A stretch of DNA of 64,000 nucleotides from Parachlamydiaceae bacterium (GCA_025451995.1 JANWJE010000086.1:1-64000); one strand, 5' to 3'; numbered from the stretch's first letter, positions 23,891 to 33,589 are shown. The notes: generated by a model not told the origin, from the sequence alone. Program-made: numbers and translations.

Positions 23891-25675
23891 ATGAATAAAA
23901 CTGCAAGCATTCTTTCTTTTCCAAAAACAAACCCACCCTCTCTTAACACGCCCTACAGCGTGGAAAAAGATCCCTCCCCCTATTGTTTTAAAGAAGTAGT
24001 TGGAATTATTGAACTCGCAAGGATAATATGGAGTTATCTTGAACCTTCTGACAAAGCCCCCCTCACTCGCATAACGAGAACGAATACCCATTCATGGCGC
24101 ATACTTATAGGTGAAGACAAAGCACAAGAAATAGAGGAATTGCAAAAATTTGTCTCTTCTATAGTGAGTTATCTAAAAAGAAAGGAACTGTCTAACCAAA
24201 TTAAACCTTTAAAAAATAAGCTCAAAGAATGTGTGGAAGTTATAAATTTATCACTCTCGGCTAATATAAGTTACTCCAGACTCCATTATGAAATAACAAA
24301 GGCGCATAGTGCATTAGCACCCATTCTTCTGAAAATAAATTCAGCCTATACAGGGATTTCTCAACTAAGTTCAATACAAAACAAATATATATGTCTAAAC
24401 GTAAGGGAGTGGATGGTTTACGGTAGTGAATGCTCCCCCTCTTTTAGAGAAGGTCTTTGGGGTTTTATAGATGCCTATGAAGAAGCTTACTATAAAGAAC
24501 TCAATTCGCGTTATATCGAAAATCGCATCATCAACATTAAAGAATTAGCTAAAGATAGATTCTGGCGGCCGCATCTAAACTTCTTCTTAAATGAGCTGAA
24601 CTATCGCTTGCAAAACCGTGAAAATATAACACGATTAAGCCCTGATTGTGATCTCGATTGGACAAGAGAAGAAGAACCAAAGAACGTACTTCCTTACTTT
24701 TTTAGCAAGTCCGCACAGCATTTGATGGAATGCGAGCAGTTTGACTTAGCCATAAAATATGCAGATCATTTGGTTTTCTCTGATACAGCTTCCGATCTTA
24801 TTCATTATAATCGGCTGAATAAAAAAATCATTGACTCAGAGATGAAAGCTATAATTATTTATTTAATTGAACGCGTAAAAGATGAGCATCATGGCGTATT
24901 TCTAGAGCTTTCTTCTCTTAAGGAGCGTTTGCAATATTGGAAAGACAATTCAAAGGCACTAAAATATATATGGGGTATGGGTATTTTTGATTTAAGCACT
25001 TTTTTTTTCCAGCTTGTCCATCAAAGAATAAAAAAAGAACATTTTGATAAAGCCCTCGCGCTTGCTCATTACATGAAAGAAAATGAAAAGTGGCATATCG
25101 CATATTGCGGAGGGCCTAGCATGCAAGGATTGCCCCAAAAACTATTTCTGCAAATCACTGTTGCCCTGTGTCAAAAAAAAGATTTTGATGCAGCTAAAGA
25201 CGTTATCGAAAAACACCTTCTTAACAATTGCGGTTGCGTTTATAATCATTTGCTGCGGAGCACTTCATTTTTATCTTCACAAAACCAATTAAGCATACCT
25301 TTATTAAAAGAGCTTACTTTTCATAGCCTTGCCTATAATGCATTAGATAAAGGCCGACCATTTCTAGCCCAAAAAATTTTTGAAGAAGAGCTTGCTTTAA
25401 AACAAGGAGAAGGCGGGCTCATCGCAATAACCCAAAGAACATTATTGAAAATACTTTTAGCCCTTGTCCAAAAAGGAAAACTTAAAGAGGCAACCGAACT
25501 TTCCAATAAATATGGAGGAAATGCTGAACGGCTTATCGAAGAAGGGTTTTATTATCTTAAGCAAAATAATATCGACAAGGCTGAAGAAACTCTTAACACT
25601 ATAAAATCCATGCATAAAGATGCAAAAATCAAGCAGCTATCCGATGCGATCGCTTTCTCGAAAATTCTAAAATAA
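23891..25675 (+). CDS. F-box-like protein with helical (TPR-like) repeats
   Basis: 594 aa from the ATG at 23891. Residues about 22-60 (EVVGIIELARIIWSYLEPSD ... RITRTNTHSWRI) read as an F-box, the eukaryotic motif that recruits SKP1-cullin ubiquitin ligases. The rest is alpha-helical with TPR-like units such as FDKALALAHYMKENEKW, FDAAKDVIEKHL, LKEATELSNKYGG and IDKAEETLNTI. No signal peptide. A role as a secreted effector acting on host ubiquitination is inferred from the domain and from known chlamydial F-box proteins. The frame is open from 23813 inside the palindrome, but the later ATG has an AGG upstream. A family C repeat begins right after the stop. Confidence 0.7.
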   Translation: MNKTASILSFPKTNPPSLNTPYSVEKDPSPYCFKEVVGIIELARIIWSYLEPSDKAPLTRITRTNTHSWRILIGEDKAQEIEELQKFVSSIVSYLKRKELSNQIKPLKNKLKECVEVINLSLSANISYSRLHYEITKAHSALAPILLKINSAYTGISQLSSIQNKYICLNVREWMVYGSECSPSFREGLWGFIDAYEEAYYKELNSRYIENRIINIKELAKDRFWRPHLNFFLNELNYRLQNRENITRLSPDCDLDWTREEEPKNVLPYFFSKSAQHLMECEQFDLAIKYADHLVFSDTASDLIHYNRLNKKIIDSEMKAIIIYLIERVKDEHHGVFLELSSLKERLQYWKDNSKALKYIWGMGIFDLSTFFFQLVHQRIKKEHFDKALALAHYMKENEKWHIAYCGGPSMQGLPQKLFLQITVALCQKKDFDAAKDVIEKHLLNNCGCVYNHLLRSTSFLSSQNQLSIPLLKELTFHSLAYNALDKGRPFLAQKIFEEELALKQGEGGLIAITQRTLLKILLALVQKGKLKEATELSNKYGGNAERLIEEGFYYLKQNNIDKAEETLNTIKSMHKDAKIKQLSDAIAFSKILK

Positions 25676-25757
25676 CACAATGATGCGAACTGCAAAACGC
25701 TTAGAATCAAAAATCCAATAAAAATTGTTGCATCAAAAAATAGAACTTCCGTTTAAA
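25676..25757. repeat. Half copy of palindromic repeat family C
   Basis: Matches the right half of 8468-8628 (GCGAACTGCAAAACGCTTAG and the end AGAACTTCCGTTTAAAAT) at about 85-90%. It begins at the base after the TAA stop of the F-box gene. Confidence 0.75.
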
Positions 25758-25788
25758 ATTTTGATAAGAGTTAATAAGGAGGCCCTCA

Positions 25789-27456
25789 ATGCTGATTTTA
25801 TTACTATTCGCCTTTTTAGCAGGAATCTTTACAATCCTATCCCCATGTATTCTTCCGGTGCTTCCTGCCATTTTATCCGCCTCCGCAATGAAAGGCAAAT
25901 ATCGATCCCTCGGAATTATTGTCGGATTGGTTGCAAGCTTCACTTTTTTTACTTTGACGTTAACTGCCATCGTGCATGCGACAGGCCTATCGCCAAATGT
26001 CCTTCGATACATTGCAATAACACTCATTTTTATCTTTGGACTTGTGATGCTACTTCCTTTGCTGTCGGACCGGTTTGCAAAGATTGCATCTCCCCTTGCT
26101 AATTTAGGTCAAAGCATCCAAGGGACAAGCCCTAAAGGGGGATTTTCGGGCGGCTTTATTTTCGGGTTAGCATTAGGTTTGCTATGGACCCCATGCGCTG
26201 GGCCTATCCTTGCAGCCATCACCACTTTAGTGGCCACCCAATCGATAACTTTAAGCACCATTTGGATCACTCTGGCTTACAGCATCGGCGCCGGCATACC
26301 CATGTTTATCATCGCCTATGGAGGGAGTAAAATTATCCAATCTTCCCGTTTTCTATCACAGCATTCAGAAGGGATAAGACATTTTTTTGGAGGCCTAATG
26401 GTCCTTACGGCTATAGCGATTGCCTTGCATTGGGATATAGTTCTGCAACAGCAGGTCAGCCTCATCATTCCTCCAGTCTTGATTGAAGACAATCCAACGG
26501 TCAAAAAAGAATTAGAGAAACTAAGCGGCCAGGAAAGCAATTTTTCTTTTAATGCTACTTCCCCCGGCTGGCAACATGATTATGGAAAAGCCCCTGAAAT
26601 CACAGGCATTAGCAACTGGATTAATTCCCCTCCCTTATCCATTATGCAGCTTCAGGGAAAAGTGGTTCTCATTGACTTTTGGACTTATAGCTGCATTAAC
26701 TGCCTGAGAACATTACCTTATCTGGAAAAGTGGTATGCCGATTACAAAAATAAAGGTTTGGTCATCATCGGCGTTCATACACCTGAATTTGAATTTGAAA
26801 AAGATCCAAAAAATGTTGCGGAAGCTTCATCCAGGTTAGGCGTTCTCTATCCGATTGCACAGGATAACGATTATAAAACTTGGCAAGCATATCACAACAA
26901 TTATTGGCCTGCACATTATCTGATTGACCAACAAGGACATGTGCGCATGATCCATTTTGGAGAGGGAGGCTATATGGAAACAGAAAATGCCATACGGCAC
27001 TTCTTGGGAATGTCTCCCCTGCATATGGAGGAACCCAAAGCATCTACACGGCGAATTACCCCCGAAACCTATCTGGGGACAGAAAGAGCCAGAAGCTATA
27101 CAAATGAAAATATCATTAAGCCCAATGTAACAGCTGAATATCATTACTTTGCTTCGTTAAAGGATGATCAGGTGGGATTGAAAGGAAAGTGGAAGGCGGA
27201 AAGAGAGTTTATCCTGTCCGAAAGCAATGAAAGTGATTTGAGTTTAAATTTTCTAGCCAAAAGAGTGTACCTAGTTCTTTCAGGCTCAAGCAATATCCCC
27301 ATAGAAGTAACCTTGGATGGAAAACCCTATAGCAAAGTCAAAATGGATGGAGCCCGCAAATATGACATTGTTGACACTGTCTACGGTCAACATATTCTAT
27401 CCCTTAAATTACCAAAAGGCATTAAAGCCTACGCATTTACTTTCGGTGATGAATAG
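25789..27456 (+). CDS. dipZ: DipZ-like protein: CcdA-type membrane domain plus thioredoxin-like domain
   Basis: 555 aa. The N-terminal ~220 residues hold six or more membrane helices with the CcdA motif SPCILPVLPAIL and a second LLWTPCAGPILA, the two half-sites with redox cysteines. After a linker comes a redoxin domain (about 285-410) with LIDFWTYSCINCLRTLPYLE as the CxxC active site, in which Trp is replaced by Tyr-Ser, and a C-terminal beta-sandwich-like domain (about 440-555). It passes electrons from cytoplasmic thioredoxin to exported proteins. Start behind AATAAGGAGGCCCTCA, a strong ribosome binding site. Confidence 0.9.
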   Translation: MLILLLFAFLAGIFTILSPCILPVLPAILSASAMKGKYRSLGIIVGLVASFTFFTLTLTAIVHATGLSPNVLRYIAITLIFIFGLVMLLPLLSDRFAKIASPLANLGQSIQGTSPKGGFSGGFIFGLALGLLWTPCAGPILAAITTLVATQSITLSTIWITLAYSIGAGIPMFIIAYGGSKIIQSSRFLSQHSEGIRHFFGGLMVLTAIAIALHWDIVLQQQVSLIIPPVLIEDNPTVKKELEKLSGQESNFSFNATSPGWQHDYGKAPEITGISNWINSPPLSIMQLQGKVVLIDFWTYSCINCLRTLPYLEKWYADYKNKGLVIIGVHTPEFEFEKDPKNVAEASSRLGVLYPIAQDNDYKTWQAYHNNYWPAHYLIDQQGHVRMIHFGEGGYMETENAIRHFLGMSPLHMEEPKASTRRITPETYLGTERARSYTNENIIKPNVTAEYHYFASLKDDQVGLKGKWKAEREFILSESNESDLSLNFLAKRVYLVLSGSSNIPIEVTLDGKPYSKVKMDGARKYDIVDTVYGQHILSLKLPKGIKAYAFTFGDE

Positions 27457-27553
27457 ATGTAATTACAATCATTTATTTTTAAATTTAAATAAAATTTATC
27501 TAATTTTAAAGATTGTAAGAGAAAATTAGAATTGAGTTTACTGGGGGTAATTT

Positions 27554-29056
27554 ATGATTGAAAATCAATTTGAGATTCCTCGAGATATATCGCCACAAGA
27601 TGTGGTGAATCTATTTGAAGCATTTGAGAAGTCCAAATCAACCAATTCCTGGAAAAAACGCAAATATATTGTAATAAAAAATAACCGTTTAGCTCTTTCA
27701 AAACACAAAAAAGGGGAAGTCCCCCTTTCCACTCTCACAAAAATTGTCGATGGCGCTTTGAATTCCGGTATTCATAATTTCGAAAAGTATCATATTCAAA
27801 ATGGATTTAAATTATTTCAAGATGATTTTAAACCCTCCCATCAATCTTTAATGAGAAGTGTTTTTCCCAATAAAAATACAGAAGAGCAAACCAAAAATGA
27901 CTTAGAAGAGGCAAAGAGAATTCTTGAAACTGAAAGCGCTTTAAAAGTGAAAAATGATGCAAATTGGCTCCTCTCTCAAAGTTCTCAACATGGATATGCC
28001 AAGGCTTTGGAACACGAGGCTTCAAAGGGCAATGATGAAAACCTCCTATTTTTACTCTCATTAAAAAAACCCATTTCAGAAGAGTCTTGGCGTGATGTTA
28101 TAAAGGCTGCGATGTCTAATGGCAAACTATCTACAGCACGTATTTTATTCACAAGACATGAGATGAATGAAAATATTCTAGGCCAAGCTTTAGTGGATGC
28201 CACTCAAATATCGGGCCATGATGAGAGGCATGGTTTAGTCAACGAAATTCTTGCAAAGGGAAAAGTGATTACTAAGGAGTATTTAGGTAAGGCTATAGTG
28301 AGGGCTTGTGAAATCGATACTCGTGATGAGGATCTTGTTCGATTACTTTTCTCTGATGGCAAGGAAATCTCTGAAGGTCATTTAGGTAAAGCTGTAGTGA
28401 ATGCTGCTTATTCGGGCAACATGAGTTTAGTTTCATTCCTCCTAGGAAAAGGAAAGATTTCTGAAGAGGATTTTGGACGAGCTGTAGCAAACGCGGCCTT
28501 CTCTCCAATTAATTCGGAAAAACTGGTTCGTTTTCTTCTCCCAAAAGATAAAGAAATTTCTAAAAAGTTTTTAGGTCAAGCTGTGTATAGCGCTGCCAAC
28601 CGTGGAAATGAGAATATTGTCCGTTTTCTTCTATCGGAAGGAAGAGAAATATCTGAGGATGATTTGATGATAGCTATACGTTATGCTGCTATGAATCAAG
28701 GCTATGAGAATATTATTCAATTTTTATTGCCACCTGGAAAAACAATCACTTCACATCACTTACCTGAGATTCTACAAGTCAGTATCAACAAAGAAAGCAT
28801 TTTTAATTATCTACTTCCCGAGGGATACACAATCAATCGGGATGCATTAGATATTATATTAAAGGACAACCTTACATACCGGTCAGCAATTAAAGAAACG
28901 ACTTTACTAAAACTTCTCAGTCATTCTGAAACTCCTTCACTTTCTAGCAAAACCAGTTTGGTTATTTTCGCTTCCAGTCATGGTTATGTTCGTCTGTTAG
29001 AGGAATTGAAAAGGGGTGAAAGTGTTACTGAGAATGTGAGAAAATCCACAGGATGA
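27554..29056 (+). CDS. Ankyrin-like repeat protein
   Basis: 500 aa. Residues about 160-420 are a ladder of ~36-residue units of the form GKAVVNAAYSGNMSLVSFLL followed by an ISEEDFGRAV turn; these are helical repeats related to ankyrin repeats with unusual inter-repeat text (EISEDDL). The N-terminal ~90 residues (DVVNLFEAFEKSKSTNSWKK and beyond) form a separate domain I do not recognise. No signal peptide. Such proteins in amoeba-associated bacteria are often effectors; here that is inference. Start behind TACTGGGGGTAATTT. The next gene follows 39 bp later. Confidence 0.72.
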   Translation: MIENQFEIPRDISPQDVVNLFEAFEKSKSTNSWKKRKYIVIKNNRLALSKHKKGEVPLSTLTKIVDGALNSGIHNFEKYHIQNGFKLFQDDFKPSHQSLMRSVFPNKNTEEQTKNDLEEAKRILETESALKVKNDANWLLSQSSQHGYAKALEHEASKGNDENLLFLLSLKKPISEESWRDVIKAAMSNGKLSTARILFTRHEMNENILGQALVDATQISGHDERHGLVNEILAKGKVITKEYLGKAIVRACEIDTRDEDLVRLLFSDGKEISEGHLGKAVVNAAYSGNMSLVSFLLGKGKISEEDFGRAVANAAFSPINSEKLVRFLLPKDKEISKKFLGQAVYSAANRGNENIVRFLLSEGREISEDDLMIAIRYAAMNQGYENIIQFLLPPGKTITSHHLPEILQVSINKESIFNYLLPEGYTINRDALDIILKDNLTYRSAIKETTLLKLLSHSETPSLSSKTSLVIFASSHGYVRLLEELKRGESVTENVRKSTG

Positions 29057-29095
29057 AAAAACTCCTATGATGACGCATTTAGATGTGGAGGCGAA

Positions 29096-30493
29096 ATGAT
29101 GCCTATAGAAAAACCATTAATTGAAGTTTATGGGTATAGTGATGATTTAGGAATGGCTTCAAATAATGTTGAAATTCATCATGAGAAAGAAACTGCAAAA
29201 CCACTTTTGCAATCTTTTTTTGGATATTTTTTTACCATCATTAGCAAAGGATATTTAACAGATCGTTTAAAATTTAAATTTTTAAAAGACGATGATCGTT
29301 TTAATATTGCTATTCGCACACTCGATAAAAATAAAGGAACAGCCATTCTGAAAAACGGTCTTGGCCTTTGGGATAGTTTATTCTGGAGATATTTAACCGT
29401 GGATAGTGAAAATGGGGAAAAAAGAACTATTCTAGTGAATATTAGAAGCGCGCAAAAAAGGTTGGGGGTTCTCGGATTCTCAAGAACTGATGTCGATGAA
29501 ATCCTTATAAATGGCAAAAAATTAAACAATACATTTGCAGAAGAAATTATTAACAAAGATATAGAAAAAAAAGTCAATAAGCATATCCCTAATCTTTATG
29601 ATAAGAAAAAAATTATCAATCAACTTATGCAATGGATATTAAAAGGAGAAATCTCAGAAAAAGATTTAGACGATAGTGATTTTTGGTCTTGTACGCTCTT
29701 TCGGAACCCTCCCTTACAAAAAGATTATTTTTTATATCAAAAAGCCTTAAAAGAAATGAATATAACTACAAAAGAAAATGAATTCTTATTTATAAGAGAA
29801 ATTTTAGAGAAAAAATATCCCTCTGAAAAAAATGCATTTGATCGAAAAACACGTCTAGAACAATTAAAAGAAGTGGTTCCTATAAGCCTCAAAGAGCAAA
29901 AGGAATTCGAAGATTTTCTAAAAGCAATTGATACAAGTCATCCTTATTATTCAGAATTAGTCGATTTTTCAAAAAATGATCAATTCGCTCAAATCTATTT
30001 TGAAAAAATTGAAAAAGGAAATTATACAGATGCCATTTCTTCTTATATAGACAAAAATGAAAATACTTTATTTGAAAAAGCAATCACAAGAAAAGCTGCA
30101 GCAAAATGGCAAGATAATCTTCAAGGTTGGAATAGTCAATTATTTATTAATTGGATTTCGAAAGGGGAAATTAAAAAAACAGATATAGATGAAATTTTAA
30201 AAGAGATCAACTTAGAAAGAAAATTTGGCGGAGGAGCTCACTGGGACCCGGCTTATATTACCCCATGTGATGATAAACTGATTGAAGAGGGAAAAGAATT
30301 ATTTTTACTTAAACAAGCATGCAATGCATCAGATACAAAAGTAAATTTGAGAGAGAGCTTAAGGGAAAATTGGGATGCAGTAAAACACCTCAAAAATGAA
30401 TTCTTAAAAAAAGAAAGCGATCCTACCCTTACATTGAGGGAGAACAGCATTGAAAGCTATAAAAAGGCAATCGAAAGATTTAAAATCCCTTAA
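29096..30493 (+). CDS. Uncharacterised protein downstream of the ankyrin-like gene
   Basis: 465 aa, hydrophilic, lysine-rich, mostly helical; no signal peptide or membrane segment. I recognise no family. Start at ATGATG behind a good GTGGAGGCGAA site. It is separated from the ankyrin-like gene by 39 bp on the same strand, so they probably form a pair. The second half has repeated helical units (LKQACN, LKKESDPTLTLRENSIESYK). Function unknown; an effector-like role is only suggested by its partner. Confidence 0.7.
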   Translation: MMPIEKPLIEVYGYSDDLGMASNNVEIHHEKETAKPLLQSFFGYFFTIISKGYLTDRLKFKFLKDDDRFNIAIRTLDKNKGTAILKNGLGLWDSLFWRYLTVDSENGEKRTILVNIRSAQKRLGVLGFSRTDVDEILINGKKLNNTFAEEIINKDIEKKVNKHIPNLYDKKKIINQLMQWILKGEISEKDLDDSDFWSCTLFRNPPLQKDYFLYQKALKEMNITTKENEFLFIREILEKKYPSEKNAFDRKTRLEQLKEVVPISLKEQKEFEDFLKAIDTSHPYYSELVDFSKNDQFAQIYFEKIEKGNYTDAISSYIDKNENTLFEKAITRKAAAKWQDNLQGWNSQLFINWISKGEIKKTDIDEILKEINLERKFGGGAHWDPAYITPCDDKLIEEGKELFLLKQACNASDTKVNLRESLRENWDAVKHLKNEFLKKESDPTLTLRENSIESYKKAIERFKIP

Positions 30494-30512
30494 CTTGCGA
30501 TTCGATCCGTCA

Positions 30513-31592
30513 TTACTTCTCGCTTTGAGCTTCAAGATAAGCTTTGTAGAAACTAAGAGCATAAGATTTAACTTCGGATTTAGGTGCTGTATTCAAGTCA
30601 ACAACAATACCCTCTCCCAAGTAATCTTGAATCGACTTAAGAGATGGAGAATATAGCTCGGCATCCAAAGCTGCAATGCGTGATTCAAGGGGCAATGCCA
30701 TCTCTTCCGGTGTTTCAGAAAATCGAAGCCAGATTGCAGCCGTTAATAAACAAATCTTTGCCTTTTCTCCTTTTAAAATCTCTCGTTCTTTTTCTGAGGT
30801 TTTTCTGTCAAAATAGGCTTCTAAAAAGACTTCTTCTTGAAGAGGAGATAAATTAGAAAGTAAGCTGAAAAAGCTTAAATCAAAAAAAGGGTCTTCCAAT
30901 GTTGCAGTCGTCCAATCAATGATATTGATAGCACCAGAAGAATCATCAATTAAAATATTAGATGGATTTAGATCCCCATGAGAAGGAACAAGCGAGCGTG
31001 AAGAAGTCTTGTTCAATACATTCTGAACCTCTTGATCAAAACCAGTGGGATAAGCAACACCGGCTCTGATAGCCTTTTGATAGTGTAGGCTTATCCTGTC
31101 TTTTAAAGAATATCTTGTCGGATAGGAATTGGAATAATGATGTAATTTCCTTACCATTGTCCCTAGTTGGAATAGCTGATGGTCATCTGGGTGATGTAAT
31201 GGGCGTCCTTGGATAAACGGCATGACCATCAAGACGGCATCTTGATCAGAAAAAACACATCCGGGTGCAATGCCAAGTTTATTTCCAATGTTCAGGGCTT
31301 GAATCTCGTTTTTCCTCATTTCTTCTGAGTGGCTTGGCATCAGAGCTAGGAAACGAAGAGCGTATTTTTTTCCTTCAAATTCAAAAGAATACACCTTAGC
31401 TCGAGTCAACCCACCTTCAAGAGATTGAAACTGAGTACCATCATACCAGTTAAAAAAGGAGCTAGCTTCCTGTAGGGCTTTTATTTGTTCAGGCTGGGAT
31501 TCCTTTAAAAGATCAGAATAGGAGTAATTCTCACCTTGAAGAGAATCACAAGTTAACACAAAGAATAATAAATATTTTAAATAATTAAACAT
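30513..31592 (-). CDS. Aminoglycoside/choline-kinase-like phosphotransferase, possibly exported
   Basis: 359 aa from the ATG at 31592. The APH/ChoK catalytic motifs are clear: VPSHGDLNPSNILIDD (Brenner-type HGDxxxxN) and INIIDWTTATLEDPFFDLSF (metal-binding D). The N-terminus MFNYLKYLLFFVLTCDS is a likely signal peptide or membrane anchor, which is strange for an ATP-using kinase. Further upstream in-frame ATGs (31622, 31748) exist, the latter close to a palindrome; none has a strong ribosome binding site. Convergent with the upstream hypothetical gene. Confidence 0.75.
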   Translation of the reverse strand: MFNYLKYLLFFVLTCDSLQGENYSYSDLLKESQPEQIKALQEASSFFNWYDGTQFQSLEGGLTRAKVYSFEFEGKKYALRFLALMPSHSEEMRKNEIQALNIGNKLGIAPGCVFSDQDAVLMVMPFIQGRPLHHPDDHQLFQLGTMVRKLHHYSNSYPTRYSLKDRISLHYQKAIRAGVAYPTGFDQEVQNVLNKTSSRSLVPSHGDLNPSNILIDDSSGAINIIDWTTATLEDPFFDLSFFSLLSNLSPLQEEVFLEAYFDRKTSEKEREILKGEKAKICLLTAAIWLRFSETPEEMALPLESRIAALDAELYSPSLKSIQDYLGEGIVVDLNTAPKSEVKSYALSFYKAYLEAQSEK

Positions 31593-31761
31593 AAGTGTGT
31601 AATGAAAATTTAAAAAGCTCATTTTACCATTTATTGATATTCGATACAATAAAACGACACACATAAACTTCTGATTTGGAAGCAAAAAACTGACGATGAA
31701 ATTCTTGGATGGAGCTAGAGTCATAGGGAAATTCAGCTCAAAAATCAACTACTTTTCGGAA

Positions 31762-31928
31762 TATACTGCTTCCAGCTGAATCTTGGACTTTTGGGCTGCT
31801 TCAAAGCCCCGGGGTTGAGAGATCGCAAGAGGCATTGTATTGACTTAATACTATGCCTCTTGCGATCTCTCAACCGCGGGAGCTTTCAAGCTAGCCCAAA
31901 ATTCCAATATTCAACTGGAAGTAGTATA
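31762..31928. repeat. Palindromic repeat family A, full length
   Basis: 167 bp, differing at about three positions from 13820-13986; inverted TATACTGCTTCCAG ends and CCCCGGGG/CCGCGG core. It is the last copy of this family seen in the window. The adjoining stretch to 32075 holds only a short open fragment ending at about 32036 (LMGLETRMELDMHAASGDD) that I cannot identify. Confidence 0.93.
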
Positions 31929-32075
31929 TAAGGGCTTCCTACCGCTTCAGAAGCAGACTTTAGGAGAATTGCTTTTTTGATGGGCTTAGAGACAAGAATG
32001 GAACTTGACATGCATGCTGCTTCAGGCGATGATTAATTGCTATGTAGACGGAAATTTTAGGTTGAATTTTTTCAT

Positions 32076-33056
32076 TCATACAAGCAGTTTACCTATTTCT
32101 ATATCTCTTGGGTCTGTTTCGTAACCATCTGGATCATTGAAGGGCATTTTTACATATGCATGTTGGCAATAAAATTTGTATGCTTCTGGGGAAGATTGAA
32201 TCAATAACATTTTAAAGCCTTGATGACATAGCCAACGTTCACAAAGTTTTAAGAACTGGCTTCCAAATCCGCGATTGTGATAGTTTTCATCTATTACAAT
32301 AATCCGTAAAGCTGCTCGACATTCGGCCCAAAGTTGAAGATGTGTATAGCCGATGATGTCTGAATTTTTATAGAAGACAAAGTGAACATGATCTTTGTGC
32401 TCGAATGTCCAAACATAGGGATCAATATTCGATTTGAAAAAATATTTCTGCCTTAACGTTCGTACCGTAGCCCATTCTCTATCTGTTAAACCTTTCACCA
32501 TGCGCCATCCATCAAAACCATCTTTTGCATCAATACTTGCCACAAAAGTGTCTTTTCCGTTGCAATACTGTAGAATATTATGAGGAAATTTAGCGGCTAA
32601 TTCTACTTTGAGATTTGCATACGCTTGCGCATCGTCTTCATGAGAACGCATCCAATCGCGGAATTTTAAATACCGATTAATTTCGGGATCGCCTTCTTCA
32701 TATACATGTACATTATGGGTTCTAATGTTTCTGCTTTTTTGAAAATAGCGACGAAAAGCAATGCCATATTCGCCTTTAGCTTCATATCCCAAGCCTTCCA
32801 TTTCTTTGGTCGCTTTATCAACCTCTTGAATGTCCTTGACAACAGGAAGAATATCGATGATAGGTTTAGCATTTAATCCTGGTACAGATGTTGAGCCGAT
32901 ATGATGAATAATTATGCAATTATTACCTAAAGCTTGCTTGATTAATGTTGCCTCTGATGCAAACATTTCGGGCCATGATAAGTTGTATGCAACAACTTCG
33001 ATATTTCTTTTCATGTCATGTGGCGTACTGGAAAGTATCATGATCGTTCCATCCAT
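32076..33056 (-). CDS. GrpB (UPF0157) domain fused to a GNAT acetyltransferase
   Basis: 326 aa. Residues about 15-170 are a GrpB/UPF0157 nucleotidyltransferase-like domain (IIIHHIGSTSVPGLNAKPII, HNVHVYEEGDPE, YLKFRDWMRSH). Residues about 185-325 are a GNAT domain (ALRIIVIDENYHNRGFGSQF, then a YxxxAY end motif). Two-domain fusions of this sort suggest modification of a nucleotide-like or drug substrate; the substrate is unknown. It overlaps the upstream GNAT gene by 19 bp. Of several N-terminal Mets (33056, 33041, 33014) the choice is uncertain. Confidence 0.85.
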   Translation of the reverse strand: MDGTIMILSSTPHDMKRNIEVVAYNLSWPEMFASEATLIKQALGNNCIIIHHIGSTSVPGLNAKPIIDILPVVKDIQEVDKATKEMEGLGYEAKGEYGIAFRRYFQKSRNIRTHNVHVYEEGDPEINRYLKFRDWMRSHEDDAQAYANLKVELAAKFPHNILQYCNGKDTFVASIDAKDGFDGWRMVKGLTDREWATVRTLRQKYFFKSNIDPYVWTFEHKDHVHFVFYKNSDIIGYTHLQLWAECRAALRIIVIDENYHNRGFGSQFLKLCERWLCHQGFKMLLIQSSPEAYKFYCQHAYVKMPFNDPDGYETDPRDIEIGKLLV

Positions 33057-33589
33057 TCATCACGATTTAAACGATATAAAACATGGCGCCTTAATATATG
33101 GCCTTCCGCAAGCTTAGGATGGTTGAAGTCATCTACAGGATCGTGATGCAGTCCTATTCTTTTCATGACTTCTATTGAACGACGATTTTGAACTGCTGTG
33201 AAAGAAACGATTTGGTTGAGGTTGAGAGTCTCAAATCCATACCTAAGGGCCTCTAAAGCTCCTTCTGTAGCATATCCCTTTCCCCAAAAATCATAAGCTA
33301 AACGCCACCCAACCTCAACAGCTGGTGTAAAATGAGCGTTAAATGATGGCTCAGAAAGACCTATGAAACCGATAAAATCAAAAATCCCTGGAACAGATAC
33401 AGCCCACAATCCCCATCCTTGTTCTTGTAATTTGGTAGAAAGACGTTTAGCAAGGTCATCGCTTTCATGATGGCTTAGTATTGATGGGAAATACTCCATG
33501 ACACGCGGATCTGAATTCATTTTAGCAAAAGGCTCAAAGTCTTCTTCACGCCAAGGTCTAAGAATCAAATGTTCTGTTCTAATCGTCAT
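33038..33589 (-). CDS. GNAT acetyltransferase, RimJ/RimL type
   Basis: 183 aa from the ATG at 33589 (MTIRTEHLILRPWREEDFEP). It has the RimJ/RimL-type pattern VGWRLAYDFWGKGYATEGALEA for acetyl-CoA binding and VQNRRSIEVMKRIG. It transfers an acetyl group to an amine; the substrate is unknown. It overlaps its neighbours on both sides (19 and 11 bp), so the three genes 34178-32076 form one operon. Confidence 0.9.
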   Translation of the reverse strand: MTIRTEHLILRPWREEDFEPFAKMNSDPRVMEYFPSILSHHESDDLAKRLSTKLQEQGWGLWAVSVPGIFDFIGFIGLSEPSFNAHFTPAVEVGWRLAYDFWGKGYATEGALEALRYGFETLNLNQIVSFTAVQNRRSIEVMKRIGLHHDPVDDFNHPKLAEGHILRRHVLYRLNRDEWMERS

